Positions 60,030 to 64,000 of a stretch of 64,000 bases of DNA are shown piece by piece. The notes under the pieces are model-generated. The model was not told the origin of the DNA. It did not search any database and saw nothing but the letters and a program-made list of their open reading frames with translations. Origin of the DNA: Bubalus kerabau (taxonomy: Eukaryota > Chordata > Mammalia > Artiodactyla > Bovidae); the NCBI RefSeq assembly GCF_029407905.1, contig NC_073627.1:157361697-157425696 (forward strand), in the 5' to 3' direction. The position numbers were made by a program, and so were the translations under genes. How positions within the stretch are numbered: the first letter of the stretch is position 1; each line of letters starts with the position of its first letter.

Positions 60030-60725
60030 ATCAGTTCAGTTCAGTTGCTCAGTCGTGTCCGACTCTTTGCGACCCCATGAATCGCAGCACACCAGGCCTC
60101 CCTGTCCATCACCAACTCCCAGAGTTCACCCAGATTCATGTGCATCGAGTTGGTGATGCCATCCAGCCATCTCATCCTCTGTCGTCCCCTTCTCCTCCTG
60201 CTCCCAATCCCTTCCAGCATCAGGGTCTTTTCCAGTGAGTCAACTCTTCGCATGAAGTGGCCAAAGTATTCGAGTTTCAGCCTCACACCAGTCCTTCCAA
60301 TGAGCACCCAGGACTGGTCTCCTTTAGGATGGACTGGTTGGATCTCCTTGCAGTCCAAGGGACTTGCAAGAGTCTTCTCCAGCACCACAGTTCAAAAGCA
60401 TCAATTCTTTGGCGCTCAGTTTCTTCACAGTCCAACTCTCACATCCATACATGACCACTGTTGGCAAAGTAATATCTCTGCTTTTTAATGTGCTGTCTAG
60501 GTCGGTCATAACTAACCCTAACTTTTCTTCAAAGGAGTAAGCGTCTTTTAATTTCATGGCTGCAGTCACCATCTGCAGTGATTTTGGAGCCCCCAAAAAT
60601 AAAGTCTGACACTGTTTCCCCATCTGTTTCCCATGAAGTGATGGGACCAGATGCCATGGTCTTAGTTTTCTGAATGTTGAGCTTTAAGCCAACTTTTGCA
60701 CTCTCCTCTTTGACTTTCATCAAGC
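60030..60725 (-). mobile_element. BovB 3' portion
   Basis: (ttcag)n start through ttgactttcatcaagc. Confidence 0.9.
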
Positions 60726-60844
60726 ATATATGTCCATATATATACATACGCCTTCATTTATTTTTCTCAACAGAGTTTTGTGGTTTTAAGTGAACAGCAC
60801 TTGCACATAGTCTGCTACCAGCATTTTCATGCTGTTTAAATATT

Positions 60845-61337
60845 ATTTTAAAATACTCATTTATTTTTGCCTGCATCAGGTCTTAGTTGCCGCACTCGGG
60901 ATCGATCATCATTGCTGGGCACGGGCTCTTTGTTGTGGCACAGGGGCTGCTCTCTGTTAGTACTTGTGGTGCACAGGCTCCAGAGCTTGCCAGCTCAGTT
61001 GTGGGGCACGGACTTAGTTGCCCCGAGGCACATGGGATCTTATGGCTCCCCTGGTGATGCAGTGGTTAAGAATCCACATCCCAATGCAGGAGACATGGGT
61101 TCGATCTTAGGTTCAGGAAGATCCTCTGGAGCAGGAAATGGACACTCGAATATTACTGCCTGGGAAATTCCATGGACAGAGGAAACTACCAGGCTACCAT
61201 CTAATCGCTTCCCAAAGAGTTGGATGTTACTGAGCACACATGCATGTGGGATCGTAAGATCTTCCCCAACCGGGATTGAACTCACATCCCCTGCATGGGG
61301 AGGCAGATTTTTAATGACTGAACCATGAGGCAAGTCC
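60845..61337 (-). mobile_element. CHR-type SINE split by a Bov-tA
   Basis: The reversed outer SINE is interrupted by Bov-tA at about 61042-61240. The word catg(t)gggatc(g)ta flanks the insertion. Confidence 0.75.
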
Positions 61338-61721
61338 CTTAATGTTATTTTAAAATGTACTTTTCCAGTTTTTTCCATTGCTAGTATACAGCATATATAG
61401 AACATAAATAATTGTGTGATCATGCTCCCAAGATGGCTCTTCTCTTGCTTTCTGTACATCCTTTGCTCGACCGGTCCCTTCTTCACCTACACCCTACTCA
61501 CATGACCAACCCTTACTTACATGACCAACCCTTAATACCTACTCCCCGCTAATACATACTTGCCCCCACCTCCAGTTAGTGATTATTCTAATCTTTAGAT
61601 CAGAACATTTTCTCCATGATAGCTTATCAAAGGGGTGGTGAGGGACGGGCTCCTCTGCTGGTTTCCCTGTTAACTGACAAGCCAACCTGATGTCAGTTAC
61701 CTCTGTAATTGGTCTCCCTCC

Positions 61722-64000
61722 TATACATGGACGTCACCAGATAGTCAATACCGAAATCAGATTGATTATATTCTTTGCAGCCAAAGATGGAGAAGCTCTA
61801 TATAGTCAGCAAAAACAAGACCAGGAGCTGACTGTGGCTCAGTTTATGAACTCCTAATTGCAAAATTTAGACTTAAATTGAAGAAAGTAGGGAAAACCAC
61901 TAGGCCATAAGGGTATGATCTAAATCAATTCCATAACTCTAACCATAAACTGGACCACAGACAGGAGGAGTTACAGGAGTATCGAGGGACAGAAACAGGC
62001 TTGAAGGAAGCATGAGCCTCCTGAGCAGAGAGCACCCAGGCTGATAATAAAGCCCTTCCTGGGAAAGCACAGTCTGCAGCCGGGAGAAAAAAAGAAGGGG
62101 GAAGGAAAGAGCAAGAAGTGGGATGCAAGAGGGCTGGAAAGCAGGGAAATGAGTAAACTGTATTATTTAGTCTGAATAAAGATAATCCTGGGCTTCCCTG
62201 GTGGCTCAGACAGTAAAGAATCTGCCTTCAGTGTGGGAGATGCGAGTTCAATCCCTGGGTCAGGAACATCCCCTGGAGTGGGAAGTAGCAATTCACTCCA
62301 GTATTCTTGCCTGGAGAACCCCATGGAGAGAGGAGTCTGGCAGGCTACAGTCCATGAGGTCGCCAAGAGTCTGACATTACCAAGAGTCTAACACTTACAC
62401 TTTAAATAAAATCCCTTACGATTATACAGTGGGAAGTGACAAATAGATTCAAGGGATTAGAGCTGATAGAGTACCTGAAGCGCTATGGACAGAGGTTTGT
62501 AACATTGTACAGAAAGCAGTGATCAACACCATCCCCAAGAAAAAGAAGTGCAAAAAGGCACAATGGTTGTCTGAGGAGGTCTTACAAATAGCTGAGAAAA
62601 GAACAAAAGCAAAAGGCAAAGGAGAAAAGGGAGGACGTACCCATCTGAATGCAGAGTTTCAAACAATAGCAAGGAGAGATAAGAAAGCCTTTCTCTATGA
62701 ACATTGCAAAGAAATAGAGGAAAACAATAGAATGGGAAAGACTAGAGATCTCTTCAAGATAATTAGAGATACCAAGGGAACATTTCATGCAAAGATGGGC
62801 ATAATAAAGGACAGAAATTGTATGAACCTAACAGAAGCTGAAGATACTAAGAAGAGGTGGCAAGAATACACAGAAGAACTATATAAAAAAGATCCTAATC
62901 ACCCAGATAACCATGATGATCTGGTTACTCATCTAGATCTAGGCATCCTGGAGTGTGAAGTCAAGTGGGCCTTAGGAAGCATTACTATGAACAAAGCTAG
63001 TGGATGTGATGGAATTCCAGCTGAGCTATTTAAAATCCTAAAAGATGATACTGTTAAAGAACTGCATTCAGTATGCCAGCAAATGCGGAAAATTCAGCAG
63101 TGGCCACAGGACTGGAAAAGATCAGTTTTCATTCCAATCCCAAAGAAGGGCAGTATCAAAGAATGTTCAAACTACCCCACAATTGCATTCATCTCATATG
63201 CTAGCGAAGTAATGCTCAAAATTCTCCAACCTAGGTTTCAGCAGTACATGAACTGAGAACTTCCAGATGTTCAAGCTGGATTTAGAAAAGGCAGAGGAAC
63301 CAGAGATCAAATTGCCAACAGATGCTGGATCATAGAGAATTCCAGGAAAACATACTTCTGCTTCTTTGACTATGCTAAAGCCTTTGGCTGTGTGGATCAC
63401 AACAAACTGTGGAAAATTTTTCAAGAGATGGGAATACCAAACTACCTGACCTGCCTCCTGAGAAATCTGTATGTAGGTCAAGAAGCAACAGTTAGAACTG
63501 GACATGGAACAACAGACTGGTTCCAAATGGGAAAAGGAGTACATCGAGGCTGTATGTTGTCACCCTGCTTATTTAACATATGCAGAGTACATCATGCGAA
63601 ATGCGGGCTAGATGAAGCAAATGCTGGAATCAAGATTGCTGAGAGAAATATCAGTAACCTCAGATATGCAGATGACACCACCGTTATGGAGATAGCGAAG
63701 AGGAACTAAAGAGCCTCTTGATGAAAGTGAAAGAAGAGAGTGAAAAAGCTGGCTTAAAACTCAACATTCAAAACACTAAGATCATGGCATCCGGTCCCAT
63801 CACTTCATGGCAAATAGATGGGGAAACAGTGAGAGACTTTAGTTTCTTGGGCTCCAAAATCACCACAGATGGTGACTGTAGCCACGAAATTAATAGACAC
63901 TTGTTCCTTGGAAGAAAAGCTGTGACCAACCTAGACAGCATATTAAAAAGCAGAGACATTACTTTGCCAACAGTGGTCTGTGTAGTCAAAAGTATGATTT
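61722..64000 (+). mobile_element. Large BovB LINE copy, runs off the window
   Basis: Endonuclease 3' part from 61722 to about 61930, then a ~0.48-kb insertion carrying a Bov-tA (62187-62403), then linker and RT from about 62411. A 245-codon frame (62519-63256) shows the RT N-terminal region with NKASGCDGIPAELFK; a stop replaces Arg near 63254. Later YADDTT is intact (near 63665), followed by a frameshift. Inactive. Confidence 0.92.
62187..62403 (+). mobile_element. Bov-tA SINE inside the BovB insertion
   Basis: gggcttccctggtggctcagac head. Confidence 0.85.

Noticed and set aside
62519..63256. 245-codon open frame
   Set aside because: BovB RT region ending at a substitution stop; not a cellular gene.

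Overview
The window is nuclear DNA of a bovid ruminant (cattle or a close relative). BovB (RTE) LINEs, BOV-A2 and Bov-tA SINEs, cetartiodactyl CHR-type tRNA SINEs and L1-BT are everywhere. The few genes are spliced, with GT-AG introns and GC-rich promoters. There are no prokaryotic features, CRISPR arrays or genuine tRNA/rRNA genes; the tRNA-like stretches are SINE heads.

Layout. 1-3.2 kb: repeats. 3.3-9.0 kb, minus strand: an intact three-exon gene for a 311-residue protein with ONE Q50 paired-like homeodomain. Its recognition-helix region and a Pro-Trp-Trp-x-Trp motif in the tail look like the DUX (double homeobox) family. This is the most interesting object in the window. 9-27.6 kb: a gene-poor desert of nested retroelements, with one frameshifted processed copy of TOMM6 at 15.8 kb and an hAT fossil. 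27.7-36.4 kb, plus strand: complete CDK20 (CCRK), eight coding exons, 346 aa, with a CpG-rich promoter carrying an E-box and an RFX/X-box-like site. 37.4-39.2 kb: a degenerate hexamer array (CTGACC-like) that changes strand at a 12-bp palindrome. 39.3-52.7 kb, plus strand: the first five coding exons (206 aa) of an F-box/WD-repeat protein of the FBXW12/FBXW17 type, driven by a tandem GC-box promoter. Later exons were not found before the window ends. 53-64 kb: L1, BovB and SINE fragments, ending inside a large plus-strand BovB copy.

The genes are not an operon. CDK20 is a kinase linked to cilia and Hedgehog signalling. The F-box protein would be an SCF substrate receptor. The homeobox gene would be a transcription factor, by analogy with DUX relatives perhaps restricted to germline or early embryo. 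CDK20 next to an FBXW gene fits the mammalian 9q22-type neighbourhood (cattle chromosome 8 from memory), but this cannot be checked here. All exon borders were read by eye from splice sites, reading phase and remembered homologues.
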